Assembly (NCBI GenBank): GCA_021904315.1
Contig: CM038918.1
Coordinates: 12,477,349-12,541,348 of the forward strand
Length of the DNA: 64,000 nucleotides
Reading direction: 5' to 3'
From: Sphagnum magellanicum
Taxonomy: Eukaryota; Streptophyta; Sphagnopsida; Sphagnales; Sphagnaceae
Shown: positions 36,243 through 47,440 of the stretch, piece after piece
Position numbering within the stretch: position 1 is the stretch's first letter
Layout of the letters: every line of letters starts with the position of its first letter
Notes under the pieces: model-generated
What the model saw: only the letters and a program-made list of their open reading frames with translations
Database searches by the model: none
What the model was told of the DNA's origin: nothing
Program-made: the position numbers and the translations under genes

Positions 36243-37777
36243 CCAGCATGTGCACCAGGTGCCACATGCAGAATAACTGGAGCATCAGGAAAAGAGAGTT
36301 CTGTCGAAAGATCTTCAAAGGAGAGATGACCACAGCATGTTGTTAAAGGTCACCAAGTTAGGTGCCAAAGTTTGGAATTGAAACCCACTTTTGCTATTAG
36401 ATGGACCATGAAGATCAATAGAGGCGAGCTCCAGCTTCTTCTGTATCCAAGTCCAGTGTCAGTTGTGCAAAGGCTGGGGAGTACCTGTCTTGAAACATGG
36501 GAATGATTTGTGCTCCCACTGTTACCTTCTGCTTGTTTGGAAGGGATGGCCCAATATCTGGAAGCTTCATTCAAACTGCCTGACTAGAGTTGGAATTGGA
36601 AGGTAGACTAGTTTGAAGATTTATTAAACACACTGGCCCAGAAGTCTTGCAGAGGAGGGAAGACAAGGGTCATAATGTTAGTCAAATCAGTGGGAAATGA
36701 TACTGCCTGAAAAGAGCTGCTGATCTCACTGGACTTTCCTGTTCCCTTGCAAGTGATCTCAAGAGGACATACCTGCCTCTTTGTTTCTTGAGTTGTCCTC
36801 TAGTGTCTCTGTTTTGCTGGAGCTTCTTTGACACTGTGACCCATATTCTGCTGCAGAAATATGAAGTGACTTGACAGGGGCTCTTCTGCCCTGGGACACC
36901 AAAGGCAAGTAACCAGCTAAATGTCTTCCATGCCTCTGGACCTCCTCTGGAGGTGGGCAAGCTAAAAACATATAAGTCTGATGATTTCATCTAAAATGAA
37001 TATATGTCAATTGGTGCTATCTTATTATTTGTGCACAGCTTGGCTCATGAGTGCCTAGCCCTTCTGCACAGAACTCAATGGACCCTTTGTAGGAGATGGT
37101 GAATGGACATTACCAGGTCGATGAATTTCATGTTGTGAAATTTGTCAAAGCAAGGAGTGAAATAAAGGGCTTTATGTCCGGTTTTGGGTTGAGTGAAGAA
37201 TACACCTTGTATAACATACAAGGACTTTAGTACAAAATTATTTCCATTTGTTGTAAGTCCGCTTTGAGCCCCATGATCTTCACCAATTTCTCTTAACACC
37301 ATAAAGGTTACAATGTATCTTACACTACATTCACACAGTGTGATACAAGTGTTGGAAAATTAAATGTCTGTTACAAATGTTCACATTATGCGTCCAGTGA
37401 TCAATATTAAGTAGTCTACGTGGTGTGCATACATAGCACACTATCTATCAAACACATTATCTTGTGTGGTGATAAACTATTGCAAAATCTTTTGAAAAGA
37501 CATAGATTCTCGCCTCTATTGACAGTCGGAAACTACCACCATGAAATCATAGCAAGTAAATTATGAACTCTCAAACACCCTTGCTAAGTTCCCTCGCTCA
37601 AGAACCCATGGACATCCAAGCTCTACAAAGTTGTCTGCAAACCCTCTTGGTACCACACGCTCTAGAGTTCACTCTAAATTTTCGACCTTCTACGCCTCCC
37701 TTGTACAATGAGGATCTTCTACTTAAGTAGATCTTCTTGCCATTGTCGACGTTGTTCTCTTCAAACTAAACCCCACA
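36243..37777. other. Intergenic/3' flank of the coiled-coil gene, no further gene seen
   Basis: Gene-like composition persists to about 37.0 kb and probably includes the 3' UTR. Open frames on the - strand (for example 36682-36990, 102 aa) show no domain I know. No clear polyadenylation signal. Confidence 0.4.
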
Positions 37778-37778
37778 A

Positions 37779-37919
37779 ATTATTAGAAAAAAAATCTCAT
37801 TTTTTGATTTGTCTTAGATGATTAAAAATGTTTTTTATGACTAGTTTTGATCAAAAATAGTCGCAAAAGACACTTTTAGTCGCTTAAGACAAGTCAAAAA
37901 ATGAGATTTTTTTAATAAT
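37779..37919. mobile_element. MITE-like foldback, 141 bp
   Basis: Terminal arms of about 40 bp (37779-37818 and about 37880-37919) pair with few mismatches: ATTATTAGAAAAAAAATCTC against GAGATTTTTTTAATAAT. A GATTTGTCTTAG/TTAAGACAAGTC pairing lies inside. The core is about 60 bp. AT content near the ends prevents a firm target-duplication call. Confidence 0.65.
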
Positions 37920-39400
37920 GAAATTAAGTAATTACTAGGTAAATTAATGGTTTTATACATAGGCAAGGGCTGTTTTTATTACCTACCTACTAACAACTCA
38001 CTTGTGAGTTGTTTTGTTGGCCTTGCCTACTACTACTACCAAGGCAAGGATATTGAGTTTAGATTCAACATAGAGTATAGTAGCTTAAGGGATTTTGGCC
38101 CCTAGGTAATAATAGGTCTAATTTTATGTGAGGATTTTTTGAAAGATGATAATTTTGGCTTGTGTTGAAACTTGAGATTAGTTATAGAGTTATAATATCT
38201 TAAAGGATTTTGGTTTCTTTTAGAGGATTTTTTGAAGATTAATATATTTTTGCATGGTGAGATATTTGAATTTCCCTAATTCTTCTTCTTTTGCCTTAAG
38301 ATACTTTTTTGGCAAGGCCAGTGTGACACACCCCTTGTTAACAGTTTAAAAAAAGCAATTGAATCAACCACCATGGTTAGCTAGGAAACTGGAACTCAAC
38401 AGAAAACTGTTGCCTAACCACTTACCATCCATCCCTTCATCCCAGGGAACCAGAATTGCTGAATCAGCATTAGTAGCAGAATTAGTAGCAAGTCCCCATT
38501 AGTGGCCTTCTAATTCCCAGGTTTAGAAAATTGGAACATCTCCAATTATAGTTGTAAAATGCCTTGAATCAGATTTTTTTTGAATGAAATATATTAATCT
38601 AATTCAGTGGATTTTTTTAAATTTTTATTTTGCACTTTAAATTTTTTTTCACATATTCCAAGGCCCTAAAAAGAACCCTGAAAAATGCAATAAATTAAAA
38701 ATGATTGTTATTTACTATTTTTTTTATTAACCATAATGCTTGGTTCATGTGGTGACATTTAAATTAGTTATTAGTTGTATAATGAATGCAATTTAAGAGC
38801 ATTGTTGGAGGTGCTCTTATGGAAATGATGGCATTTTACAAGGATGGAATTTTTTTTGATTCCTTTGATAGTTCATTTTTTTAGGTTAATTATGGTCACA
38901 AGAGATTGATGTACCTTATGACCCACATAGGAAAAACATTTGAGGTTGTATTTAACCATTTTCGAAGCTTCTTAAATGGAAAAAATTCAATTATATTGAG
39001 ATACTCCCCAATTTTGCCTTATTATAGCAAAATAAGCTCTCTCAATCTTCTTCACCATAAAAGGTCTTTTAGGTGTTTAATTAATTTTGATTTATATTTT
39101 TTAAAATTTTGAATTTAGAAAAAAAAACATAAAACAAGTTTTCTATTGAATTTGAGACAAAGTATTATTAATATCTATTTTTTGCTGGATCATCTAGTGA
39201 GATAAAATATTATTAATTTTACTTGTTGCACATCTAATGGCTCCCTAATCAATTTTTTATTTTCTTAAAAAAAAAATTTCAACTTTCAAATTATTCAAGA
39301 TTGTTAATTCTGAACTTTTCAAAAGTCCAAAATTAACTAAATGTACAATCGGATGCCTTATGTGGCACCTTCTTGAATAAGTAATCAATTTTAGTGTCCT
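37920..39400. other. AT-rich intergenic sequence
   Basis: No gene. A palindrome AACAACTCAC...GTGAGTTGTT lies at 37992-38013. Long T- and A-rich runs from 38.57 to 39.3 kb. Confidence 0.4.
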
Positions 39401-39477
39401 ATTCAAGGACCCTTTTTAGGGTTTTTATTCAGGGACCCTTTTTAGGGTTTTTATTCAAGGACCCTTTTTAGGGTTTT
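39401..39477. repeat. Three direct repeats of 26 bp
   Basis: The unit begins ATTCAAGGACCC and ends TTTTTAGGGTTTTT; copies start at 39401, 39427 and 39453 and are almost identical. Each unit contains the small palindrome ACCCTTTTTAGGGT. Confidence 0.9.
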
Positions 39478-39700
39478 GCGTAGGTGGTGGGGTAGGCCAT
39501 TCTCAGCTAGTTCCACTCTTGGCTCTGCTAGTGCCACTTGTGGCACAGGACATGCTTCCGTGGAATAGCAAAAAGGCTAAACTATATTATCACTGGGCAT
39601 ATTACTCCTGGCATGGAATATTCCCATGACCAGGGGTCAGCTTTTTGGAGTATTGTTATGGCAAGGTTAAGAAGGCCTGGTCTTTTGTGATTACTCCTTT

Positions 39701-40037
39701 AAAAAAAAAACCCCTTAGGGTTTTGGACCTTGGTGATGGGAAAAAAAAACCCTAGGGTTTTAGACCTTGGTGATGGGAAAAAGAAACCCTAGGGTTTGGG
39801 ACCTTGGTGATGGGAAAAAGAAACCCCTAGGGTTTGGGACCTTGGTGATGGGAAAAAAAACCCCTAGGGTTTGGGACCTTGGTGATGGGGAAAAAAAAAC
39901 CCTAGGGTTTTAGACCTTGGTGATGGGAAAAAAAAACCCCTAGGGTTTGGGACCTTGGTGATGGGGAAAAAAAAACCCCTAGGGTTTTAGACCTTGGTGA
40001 TGGGAAAAAAAACCCCTAGGGTTTGGGACCTTGGGAA
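39701..40037. repeat. Minisatellite, 37-39-bp unit, nine copies
   Basis: Each unit is an A-run, then AACCC(C)TAGGGTTT, then GGGACC or TAGACC, then TTGGTGATGGG. The central AAACCCTAGGGTTT is a palindrome made of two head-to-head plant telomere-like words. Two unit types, ending TTTGGGACC and TTTTAGACC, alternate in the right half. Copies are about 90% alike or better. Confidence 0.9.
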
Positions 40038-40740
40038 TGATCTGCATAACCTGGGGTCCTGGAAGCTGGACTATCTAACCAAGCCTTTTTAGAATATTCC
40101 ATACCATGGTTTATGGCCATTGGTAATAATAGCTAATAGACCCTTTTGTTATTCCATTCAGCCTCCTCACCCCCTCTAGGGTTTGGTGGTGCATTCCAAG
40201 GTGGAATGGGCTTGGTATATACTATGTAAGATTCCTTTTGGGCTGGAAAATGGGGGAAAACTCTGGTTTCTTCCTTCGTTGCAAGAGAAGGAAGGGTCTA
40301 AAAGGCTTCCAAAACTTTGGTACCCTTTTTCAATTTGGGTACCTCAAATCATGGAAGGGTGGTTCTAAGGACCTTAGACCCTTTTCTCGTACCTAAAGCT
40401 GTCTCAAAATTTGCCAATGTAAAACGGCATATCTTTTTTCTTTGGGGAGGGGGGACAAAATTTTGCCAAAAAATAAAAATTAAAGTGATTTTGCAGGTTT
40501 TCAATTGTCAAAAATGAGGACGGGAAAAAAATAAAATAAAATTCCAGATTTCTATATTTGGTTTTCAGTGTGTAAACAAAAATATAGAATGAGGATAATT
40601 TTTAAAAAAATTTCATATCTAATTTGTAGCCAAATTTGGCTAAATCTTCCTAGGGATGATTGATACTTTTTCTACATCTTTATATGGACAATCCTCACTT
40701 CCACTACAAACAAACAAAAAAATCTTAAAAAAAACACTGG
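40038..40740. other. Intergenic sequence upstream of the carrier gene
   Basis: Nothing recognised. Two overlapping short + strand frames (40183-40517) lack family resemblance. Confidence 0.4.
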
Positions 40741-41790
40741 CCATATGACATGATATATGCGTTCCTATGGAACTCAAGAAGACCCTTACCGTCTGTATTA
40801 GGCCTTTTAGGCGTCCCGAAATCGTCCCTTAGTCGTCGCTTTGGGACGCCTGTAAGGCCCAAAAAGTTGCCTAAGGACTTCATCCCTTCGTCCCTCCCTC
40901 CCTCCCTCCGTCCCACCCGTTCCTTGTGTGCTTTTGCTGAAACCCTACTTTCCTCAGTCTCCGCCAAAGCCTTTCCTTGTGCGCGTAGGAAGAAGCCCAA
41001 TTGCTCTGGTGTGGACGGCGTTTTTGTTTTGGGGCGGCGTTAGTTTTGAGTTGCGTTTGCTTTGCACAAACTAACGCAAGAAGAGCAAGTGGAGAAAGGC
41101 AATCACCATCTGGTAGCATATAGTTCCGCCTTTGTAGTTCGTCGGTAGTATCCGTGTTTCTTTTATAGATCCATCACTCACCCACCCAGAGCCACAAAGA
41201 AAAAGGGTGTTCCATTGGCAGCGAGGGTTTCTGGTCTCTCATGAGGTTCTTCTGTGTGCCTGGAGGAAAGATCAGGAAGCGATTTCCTTAAGTGTTCAGA
41301 GTCTGGGAAGCAGGTTTTATTCCAAAAGATTACTCTGCATATGAGAGCACTGGATCAGGTCTTGTTGTTGCTCCAAAGAATTATATATTATAATAAGGAG
41401 ATTTGCAGAGTGCCCAAGGGTTTTTTTCGGGTCCAGGAATTCGGGTTATCAAGTCGGAGGAAGGTTGGAGAGTATAGTTCTTCATAGTTGACTAGGTTAG
41501 GGCAAAGGGAAGGTGCTTTGAAGTCCAGGTGGGTTTTTTGGTGTTCAGCAATTTTTTTTACAAAAGAGTGTTTCTCACCTTCCAAGCACGCATTTGGTCA
41601 GTGCTCGAGAGTTGCAGGGAAAAGAAACGGTTTCTGCTGATTTTCGGGTGTGTTTATTGTTGAGAGAGTCCCTTAGGGTCTGTATTTGTGGGAGGGTAGA
41701 GAGAGACCAAGGGGTGGATCACTTTGTAGCACACAAACAAGCAAGAGGAGATACGTGAAAGATGTGGAAGTGGTAAGAGGAGCAGGAGGA
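40741..41790 (+). promoter_or_regulatory. Promoter and 5' leader region of the mitochondrial carrier gene
   Basis: GC content rises sharply from about 40.78 kb, with a 58-bp palindrome (40801-40858), a TCCC array (40892-40912) and gene-like sequence up to the ATG at 41791. The start site is not visible. An in-frame open stretch without ATG precedes the start codon (41686-41790). Confidence 0.5.
40801..40858. repeat. 58-bp GC-rich palindrome in the carrier promoter region
   Basis: Arms of about 20 bp, GGCCTTTTAGGCGTCCCGAAA and TTTGGGACGCCTGTAAGGCC, pair with two mismatches and a one-base bulge around an 18-nt loop rich in GTC. Confidence 0.8.
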
Positions 41791-44700
41791 ATGCAATCGA
41801 AGACGGCAGAAGCTGAGGGGCGGCTTCAGAATGCAGGCGACAGGGAAATACGTGCGGTCGGTGGTGGTGCGCACAGAGCTCTGGCTGGCGCCATTGACCA
41901 CACTGTCGGTGCACCGGGTACAATGAACGTCGTTCGAGTTCCCCCACCTGAGACCCAAGTAGATGCAGGACGGCCTTCTCAGATCGGCACTGTCTCGCAG
42001 CTCGTGGCTGGCGGCGTGGCTGGCGCCTTCAGCAAAACCTGCACAGCACCCCTTGCCCGCCTCACCATACTTTTCCAGGTTATATAGTTTGTGCTTTCTC
42101 TTTTAGCAAAGAAAAAGTCTATTATGTCGATCTTTCCTTTCCATGATTGAATATAAAGAAACCCTTGGCAGAATCACTACCTTTGTGTAGTGTTACATAT
42201 GAGAGGATGGTTTTCCCTCTTGCCCACTCGAGTTCACAGGACTGATGATGGTCTTGATCAAAGCCCTACCTTTTGGCTGTCACTTGTTGCTCATTTCGTA
42301 CTTTCTTTATTTCCCCAAGAAGTTTTGACCTTGTTCTGTTTTTCTTAATCATGAGTATGGAGATTTCTCAATTCTCATTTGAGTTTTAGTTATTCTTTTT
42401 CCCACAAGCAGCAAAACGGTATGCACACAAATTGCAGTTGCTGCAAGTTCTCCCCATGTCAACAACTGCAGGAATAACCAGACTGTTTTTAGATTCTGTA
42501 AGGAGGGACACTCTTTTGGTACTGCTTTATGTTGCTCATGTCTTTCACTCCATGTGCCTCGATGTATCTGTGTTAAATTGTGAAAGGGCATGAGATAAGA
42601 TGAAGAAAATCATCAAGTGAATAGTCATGGCCTTGATGTCCAATCAAACGGTCAGATCTGATTGTGAGAATCACTATGCATGTAGGTTCAAGGCATGAAC
42701 ACAGGTGGTGCGAAATTGAGCCCCCCTAGTATTCTGAAGGAGGCCTCAAGAGTTCTGAGGGAGGAAGGAATCAGGGCATTTTGGAAGGGAAATGGTGTCA
42801 CCATTGTCCATCGGCTTCCATATTCATCCATCAACTTTTTTGCTTATGAGCAATACAAAATGGTTTGTAGCTATTGAGCTCTGATTGGCTTGTAATTTCA
42901 CACTGCAAAGAGTTAACAAATTCAACAATTCTTGTTGCTTTGTTGTGATTTTCTTTTTTGGGGGTGGGTGGGTTCTGAGGCTCAGGTTCTCACCTTTTAA
43001 AGGCTTTTTTTCCATGGGCAGATTGATAGTTACTGGATTGACAAGTAAGGAGAGTACAGACCTATCTGCCCTTACAGGTAGAGGGGGGGAAGAGAGCCCT
43101 TTGGCATGGAAGTTGGGGTTGAAAGGGCACTTGGCAGCCCAATTTTCACCTTTCCTTTTGTTGCAGACTTTAAGGCGGATTTTGGGGATTGAAGGGAACA
43201 AAGAGAGCCTTGGAGTTGGAATGGGCACTCGGTTGTTGGCTGGTGGGGGAGCTGGGATTACAGCGGCATCCTTGACTTATCCTCTGGATTTGGTTCGAAC
43301 CCGCCTGGCAGCACAGGTATGGTCTCTGCACTTTGTGATGTTCAAGGTTAAGTTCTGATAAGGTCATGACTGGACTCTTTGTTGTGTTTCTTCAAAGTGT
43401 TTTTGTGGAGTTTTCTCCACTATCTTATAAAGTTTTCCACTGCTTTTAGCTGATGTTCTGCATCCAAACAGTCTCCATCCAGTGATGTATTAAGGACATG
43501 TTCAGGGTGCAGGATGCCTCAACCACTACCCTCTGTGGGTATCCTCAAGTGGTTGAGGGCATCTCATCACTGCTATTCATGATGAAGGTGATGGTCTGAC
43601 ACTTTGTGAGTGATTCTCAAAGTTTATGACCACACTCCATCATTGTATAGTTTTCTCTGTGATCTCATAGATATGTTTAAGGCTATGTTTTTAAAGGAGT
43701 GTTTTTTTCTTCATGTCCTTGGAAGCCTATACTGTCAATCATGGGCCTTTAATTTGACATTTCAGATTGTATTTCACACAACCATAAATGATTCTTGTTC
43801 TTTGAATTCTTACTGGTTTTGAGTTTAAACCACTCACCATTAGGCCTTGAACATATTGGTCATGACTGATGGTCATGTCATTTGACTGGTGGTAGTCACA
43901 TTGTTGTTAAGTAAAGCTTCAAACAGAGTCCTCAGAGATCTAATCATTGCCAAAAGGTTAGTTCTACAATTCCCTTTTATTCCTTTTTGGTGCTAATAGG
44001 CTTGGAGCAAGTATGACTGAAACCTCTTGCCCTAATGTTGCTGTGGGTACTGCTTCCTAGAGTGCCTCATTTCAGAGTTCAGATGGGATCCAGTGTGACC
44101 ATTGTAGCTATGCAGCACCTGGCTGTTCCATTATTGGTTGCTGCAATCTTAGATTTTTTCATATGCCAAATAACTTGAAACTTGTGTTTGATTGAAGGGC
44201 AATGTTTTGCTGTTTTCAGATATTTTGTGCCAAATGCTCTTTGGGTAATGTTGCAGGGGCTAGTAAGTTCTTGCTTTTTTTATGAGACACAACTTCTGTT
44301 GACTTTTTAATGAATGTGTGTATTTACTGCTCATCTCATTTACTTTCAGTGTTTGGATGGAGTAGGACCAGTCTGCATCATTGACTGAAGACTTCAGATA
44401 TGTTTCATTTTGAGAAAAGTAATGGTTATAATCAATAAGGTGGTTGCCCTCCAAAGAAGCTTATATTATATTGATATCTGAGACTGTCTTGGTCCTGGAA
44501 TTGGTGCAGACAAAGGACATGTACTACAGGGGCATAACCCACGCACTTTTGACAATCTCTCGGGAGGAAGGTTTAAGGGGACTCTACAAAGGCTTGGGTC
44601 CCACCCTAATGGTGAGTGGTTTACAGCCCTCTCGTCCCCCTGGACCTCTTTGTGGTGCAAGTTTGTACAGTGTTCATTGCTTATATTTTTTCCTAAATCT

Positions 44701-47440
44701 CAAAGTCAGTTGTCAGTTTGTCCTTGCAAATTGGGTAGGTTCAGGGGAATGATCTATTGTGACAGTAATTGTTGTTGATTCTTTTTATCATGAGGACGCA
44801 GAGATCTACCCTCAAATGAAGTAAGATGTACCACAGACAATCTGTCAGGATACTATTTGGCCTCTCCCTTAAACACGTGGATATCATATTTGCATGATGT
44901 AGGAGATGTGTTGATCAATTGACCTCAAAGTTGTTGAAAGACATGTGGAGTTGCTGTCAAAGCCTTTAAAGAAATTCTGGAGCATGTCCAAATATGCTTT
45001 ATGTTCCATATGAGGTGTTTTGTGATGACCTTCTGGGGTAACTTTGAGTGGCAGGCAGATTGATTGGCCTAGGAATTAATACATGTCGTAGAAAATGGAT
45101 TGCATGTCTAGATTTGGTCCCAAAATCCATTAGAAACCTGGGACAAAGGTGGTTTGGAAGGAGAGGTTCTCCTATTCCACTATAATTGGTAGCACTTGAT
45201 TTCAAGTGGAGTAACAGTAGTCAGTAACACCTTTGGCCAACCTCCAGTTGTTAGGGTGACTTATAAAGTATAGCTGACGATGAAATGCGGGAACACATTA
45301 CCGCTGGCGTGCATGCAGATTAAGGTCGGTAGGGCATTGCTGAGGGGCTCCCAAGTCACAAAACAGGTGGGGTTCCAGTGATGCCCAACCGGCGCTTTCC
45401 CGCGTGGAAGGCCAGGTATGAAGCAGTGCACGTGTAAAGGCTTTTCTGTGGTGAACATTGATTTATTAACCCACCATCTTTTGCTTCTCAAGCACAGCTC
45501 ATCAAATAGATGAGGATGCAGGGGATGGCACTGGATGCCCACTTTCTCTGCCTGCTCCTGGATTCCAATCTCACAAGGCGCCAGGATTTACTTCTTTATT
45601 TCTTTATAAGAGCTATTTCTTGTTCTATGGAATAGGACCTCCTTGTCTGATGTTGCTGTAGTTCTTCTGTGACACAGGGTGTGGGACCAAACATAGCTAT
45701 CAACTTTTGCGTCTACGAAACTTTGAAGGCAATGTGGGTTGCTCAAAGGCATGTTTGTTTTCTTTGCCACTTTTACTCTTTGGGTTGGTGTATTTATGAG
45801 CTTTGCTCTCCTTTGAGTAGCTAATGAAGTCATTTTATGGACTGGTGGAGGTGTGCTTAGCCAAATGTTAGTTAGTTTTTGGAGCAACTGAGCTACTGAC
45901 CTGACCATTGGACTAGTAATTGGTGATCACAATTAAGTTTGATGTGCTTATTCTGAAGTCCTCTGAACCATGAAATGCTTAGGGTCAGGTCAGTAGCTCG
46001 GTTGCTGTTCTATTCAGCTGTTTGATCCTGAATCTGTGACATGTTCTCAGTTGGGAAATGTGTAAAGAATTTTTTGTTATCCTCTACACTAGCTCTTATT
46101 ATTCTTGGAGATAGTTTCCTGGGATTCTTTGTTGCAGAGTTTTCAGATGGTGTCTCGGGCTTTCTCTGGAGCTTATTGGCTAATTTTTGTCTGGTGGGGA
46201 ATTGAACTTGTGTGTTTAAGGAGTATTATTCTATTAGGGGTTGATTTGATAATTGGATGTGGCATCCTGTAAGCCATTTAGAAATGGTGTAGGGGCACCA
46301 GCAGAATGTTCATACTTCTGAAGAGCTATTTAGGGCAGGACATTCTACACAAACCTGGTTTAGGCACTGGATATGTGTGACTTTCACTGTTGTTCAAACT
46401 GCTCAAACTGCTCTCTGTTCTTTAGAGTCTGATATATTGTTGAAGTCTGAACCCTCTTTAACCTTTTTTTCATGCCATTTCTCAATTTTGTGTTCAGGTT
46501 GCCTTGAATTATCTAGGTAGAAGGTTTCATACTTGTGAAGATATTTTGTCTCAGAAATAACCAACCCCCTCACTCCCCTCCGCCCCCCTTCTGGAATTAC
46601 ATTGGCTGGTTATATCCTTGGATTCTACAGCACATACAATGTGGAAGGTTCAGGATGATCCTTGTGTTAGGTTAGAAGATTGCCAATTCCCACGGTCTTT
46701 ATAGTCTAGACTTAGGTCAGCTGAACTCGTTGCTTATTAGTTCCCATAACACATGGGTTATCAGGGCTTCAGAATTAAGCAAGTCTGTGGTTTACCTCAG
46801 ATGCCTGATACATAGCTTTGATGAGTTATAAGCTAAGGAAATCCAGAAACTACCTTCGAGTTCTTACTCTTTCTTAGTTGTACCATGGTGGAAATGTTAA
46901 TTGATCAGTGCTGCTGTATCTTTTTTGTATCTTGGATTCCTGAGATAAATCTTGTGCATGCAGGCCAGACACATCGCCCATATTTGTTAGTCTTGCTTGT
47001 GGCAGCCTTGCGGGTATTTGCTCCTCTTCAGGTAATGCTTGCTGTGCTAAGTTTCATTCCCTACTGTCCTACTGGAAAAGCAGTGCGCAGAAGATAAGTC
47101 ATGTATGCATGCCTGCCTGTTTCTTTTTGGGTCTATTGCAGTGTAAAAGAGAATAGAGATGGAAGCATCATAAAAGGGATGTTTTGGGTATGCAGCAACA
47201 TTCCCAATTGATCTGGTGAGGAGGCGAATGCAGTTAGAGGGGGCTGGAGGACGAGCACTGATTTACAAGAGAGGCTTGGCAGGCACTTTCAAACAGATCA
47301 TACAGGAGGAAGGTCTTTTTGGGCTTTACAGGGGAATATTACCAGAATACTACAAAGTCATTCCAAGTGTTGGTATTGTGTTTATGACATATGAGTTTAT
47401 GAAGCGGATCCTGCAGCCGCAATCTTGGAATGCCTCCTAG
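41791..47440 (+). CDS. Mitochondrial carrier family (SLC25) protein, ~366 aa, seven exons
   Basis: Exons 41791-42078, 42686-42862, 43167-43316, 44510-44611, 45678-45748, 46964-47031 and 47196-47440 (TAG) join in one frame. ATG 41791 is the first in-frame ATG of exon 1. Three tandem carrier repeats are visible. Repeat 1 has LVAGGVAGAFSKTCTAPLAR and RAFWKGNGVTIVHRLPYSS. Repeat 2 has GGGAGITAASLTYPLDLVRT and GLRGLYKGLGPTLM. Repeat 3 has GSLAGICSSS-ATFPIDLVRR and GLFGLYRGILPEYYKVIPS. Each gives two membrane helices, six in all. Repeat 1 has Pro-Leu-Ala-Arg where most carriers have P-x-[DE]; Arabidopsis At3g53940-type carriers, as I remember them, share this. It likely sits in the inner mitochondrial membrane; substrate not assignable here. 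The ~95-residue N-terminal extension before the first helix is Gly/Ala-rich. Intron 5 needs a GC donor. Confidence 0.95.
43513..43563 (+). repeat. Foldback in carrier intron 3
   Basis: GATGCCTCAACCACT (43513-43527) pairs with AGTGGTTGAGGGCATC (43548-43563), with a single-base bulge. The loop adds a TACCC/GGGTA inner stem. It lies in the intron 43317-44509. Confidence 0.75.
45260..45595. other. GC-rich island within carrier intron 4
   Basis: This part of the intron (44612-45677) contrasts with its T-rich surroundings. It has several CG-containing words (ACCGGCGC, CCCGCGTGG, GGCGCC). A 93-codon - strand frame (45261-45542) is open, but I do not recognise its product. It could be an inserted sequence or an old gene fragment. 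Confidence 0.4.
45883..46006 (+). repeat. 24-bp-arm foldback in carrier intron 5
   Basis: Arms 45883-45906 and 45983-46006 pair at 23 of 24 positions; the other is a G-U pair in sense RNA. The spacer is 76 nt. It lies within the intron 45749-46963. Confidence 0.85.

Noticed and set aside
36682..36990. - strand 102-codon frame after gene 2
   Set aside because: No family resemblance and overlapping alternative frames; likely chance in gene-flanking sequence.
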